A stretch of 7,142 nt of DNA from Polaribacter sp. (lineage in GTDB: Bacteria; Bacteroidota; Bacteroidia; Flavobacteriales; Flavobacteriaceae). The stretch's first letter is position 1; each line of letters opens with the position of its first letter. Positions 6,099 through 7,142 of this stretch are shown piece by piece. A program made the position numbers and the translations under genes. Location of the stretch: positions 1 through 7,142 of the forward strand of contig DPRC01000066.1 in assembly GCA_003537695.1 (NCBI GenBank). The letters run 5' to 3'. The notes below the pieces were generated by a model, which made no database searches, was not told the origin of the DNA, and saw nothing but the letters and a program-made list of their open reading frames with translations.

Positions 6099-7142
6099 TT
6101 GATTTTTAAAAAAATAAAATTACTACTATTAATCTGCCTCATGGGTTTGTCTTCGGGGCTGCTATCTCAAAAACTTCACTTAAATTTAACCTCTAAAGAG
6201 CCCCTTGAAAATCTATTTTTAACAACGCTTCCTTTTCAACAGAAACATCCGGATACTATTTCGATACAGCGAGAGCTAAAAAGAATTGAACGTCAGCTAA
6301 AATTGCATGGGTTTTTCTTAAGTTCCTTAGATAGTACGCTTGTAAAAAAACCAACTGTTACTGCTTTTTTTTCTTTAAAGGAAAAATTAGATACTATCGT
6401 GTTACACTTCAAACAAAAACCAACATTCCTATTACCAGCATTTAAATTTAAAGATTCTATTTTAAGCTTGCCAATGCAAGCGTTAGAAGAAACTTTAGAA
6501 AAAATTTCCGATCGCTACGAAAACGCTGGAAACGCATTCTCAAAAATAAATTTAAAAAATTTCCGAGTCAAAGACAAAAAGCTCTTTGCAGAAATTCAAT
6601 TCACAACTGCTAAAAAGAGAAAAATAAACAAATTGATTTTTAAAGGCTATCCAAATTTCCCAAGGTCCTTTATTCGCAACCATTTTGAAATTAGGGAGCA
6701 TTCAGTCTTCAATAAAAAACGACTGCAAGAATTTTCTAAATTATCTCAAAGCCTATCCTTTGCGACAGAAATCAAACCTCCGGAAACACTATTTACGCAG
6801 GACTCCACGTTTGTATATATCTACTTAAAGAAAAAAAAGGGAAGTAGTTTTGACGGACTTGTAAATTTCACTTCTCAAGAAAATGGCAAAATACAATTTA
6901 ACGGTCACCTTGATTTAAAATTAAATAACCTTCTAAATAAAGGGGAACGCTTAGCGCTACTATGGAATCATTATGGCAATGAAAAACAAGAACTTCAGCT
7001 ATCCACCGCTACTCCATATATATTCAATTCTAAAATATCTCCCGAACTCAAGTTCTCTTTATATAAGCAGGACTCTACGTTTCTAAACACCGCACTTCAC
7101 ACCAACATACAATACCAAATAAAAAACAATGCGTCCTTATAT
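6099..7142 (+). CDS. Omp85-superfamily (BamA/TamA-like) outer membrane assembly protein, 5' part
   Basis: The frame is open from a TAA at 6066 to the right edge; 348 codons are visible from TTG at 6099. That start yields an n-region with Lys at 4, 5 and 7, a hydrophobic stretch at about 8-22 and a likely signal peptidase I site near residue 23-24. The first ATG (6141) would remove the charged part, so TTG is preferred. No lipobox is seen. About three POTRA-like alpha/beta repeats follow (roughly 28-104, 108-170 and 172-244), such as the helix IQRELKRIERQLKLHGFF and the KINKLIFKGY strand. From about 248 the protein has alternating strand-like segments including NNLLNKGERLALLW, typical of the first strands of an Omp85 barrel. 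The rest of the barrel lies outside the window. Such proteins insert or translocate outer-membrane proteins. It is transcribed divergently from rpsL. Which Omp85 subfamily it belongs to cannot be decided here. Confidence 0.72.
   Translation, partial: MIFKKIKLLLLICLMGLSSGLLSQKLHLNLTSKEPLENLFLTTLPFQQKHPDTISIQRELKRIERQLKLHGFFLSSLDSTLVKKPTVTAFFSLKEKLDTIVLHFKQKPTFLLPAFKFKDSILSLPMQALEETLEKISDRYENAGNAFSKINLKNFRVKDKKLFAEIQFTTAKKRKINKLIFKGYPNFPRSFIRNHFEIREHSVFNKKRLQEFSKLSQSLSFATEIKPPETLFTQDSTFVYIYLKKKKGSSFDGLVNFTSQENGKIQFNGHLDLKLNNLLNKGERLALLWNHYGNEKQELQLSTATPYIFNSKISPELKFSLYKQDSTFLNTALHTNIQYQIKNNASLY

Noticed and set aside
6094..6101. TAATTTTG as the main promoter box for the plus-strand gene
   Set aside because: The nearest TTTG is only 16 nt upstream instead of about 19, and transcription would begin after the TTG needed for the signal peptide. 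I kept TACATTTG at 6070-6077 as the better, though still weak, candidate.
1..7142. A mobile element, defence system, CRISPR array or other new accessory system
   Set aside because: Coding space is filled by conserved translation genes and one outer-membrane protein. I saw no spaced direct repeats, transposase, integrase or tRNA-like sequence.

Overview
This window looks like a chromosomal housekeeping locus from a Bacteroidota bacterium, most likely a Flavobacteriaceae-type marine or environmental species. Four things support this. The sequence is AT-rich. The str and S10 ribosomal protein clusters are joined as rpsL-rpsG-fusA-rpsJ-rplC-rplD-rplW-rplB with no tuf after fusA. Start codons almost all lack Shine-Dalgarno sequences. 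The two best promoters match the Bacteroidota consensus TTTG-N19-TAnnTTTG. The species cannot be named from this sequence alone.

Region 1 (1-5922, minus strand). Read in the direction of transcription, right to left, this holds rpsL (S12), rpsG (S7), fusA (EF-G), rpsJ (S10), rplC (L3), rplD (L4), rplW (L23) and rplB (L2). L2 runs off the left edge and lacks its C-terminal tail. Genes are 5 to 26 nt apart, and rplC and rplD overlap by one base. The exception is a 288-nt gap between rpsJ and rplC (2309-2596). That gap carries a strong intrinsic terminator whose loop and U-tract also hold the -33 and -7 boxes of a promoter. A leader RNA of about 225 nt follows, with an attenuator-like hairpin plus U8 tract and further hairpins. 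The cluster therefore appears to be split into two transcription units, rpsL-rpsG-fusA-rpsJ and rplC-rplD-rplW-rplB onward. The second probably has its own control in the leader.

Region 2 (5923-6098). This is a divergent intergenic region. It holds a consensus promoter for rpsL on the minus strand and a weaker candidate promoter for the plus-strand gene.

Region 3 (6099-7142, plus strand). This is the 5' part of an Omp85-superfamily outer-membrane assembly protein: a signal peptide, about three POTRA-like repeats, then the start of a beta-barrel. It is cut off by the right edge. Its most credible start is a TTG codon, because only that start gives a complete signal peptide.

The minus-strand genes together supply 30S parts (S12, S7, S10), the translocase EF-G and 50S parts (L3, L4, L23, L2), so they form a translation-machinery supercluster. 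The plus-strand gene belongs to envelope biogenesis and is only a neighbour. I see no mobile element, CRISPR array, tRNA, rRNA or defence system. The most interesting signal is the regulatory architecture of the rpsJ-rplC gap.
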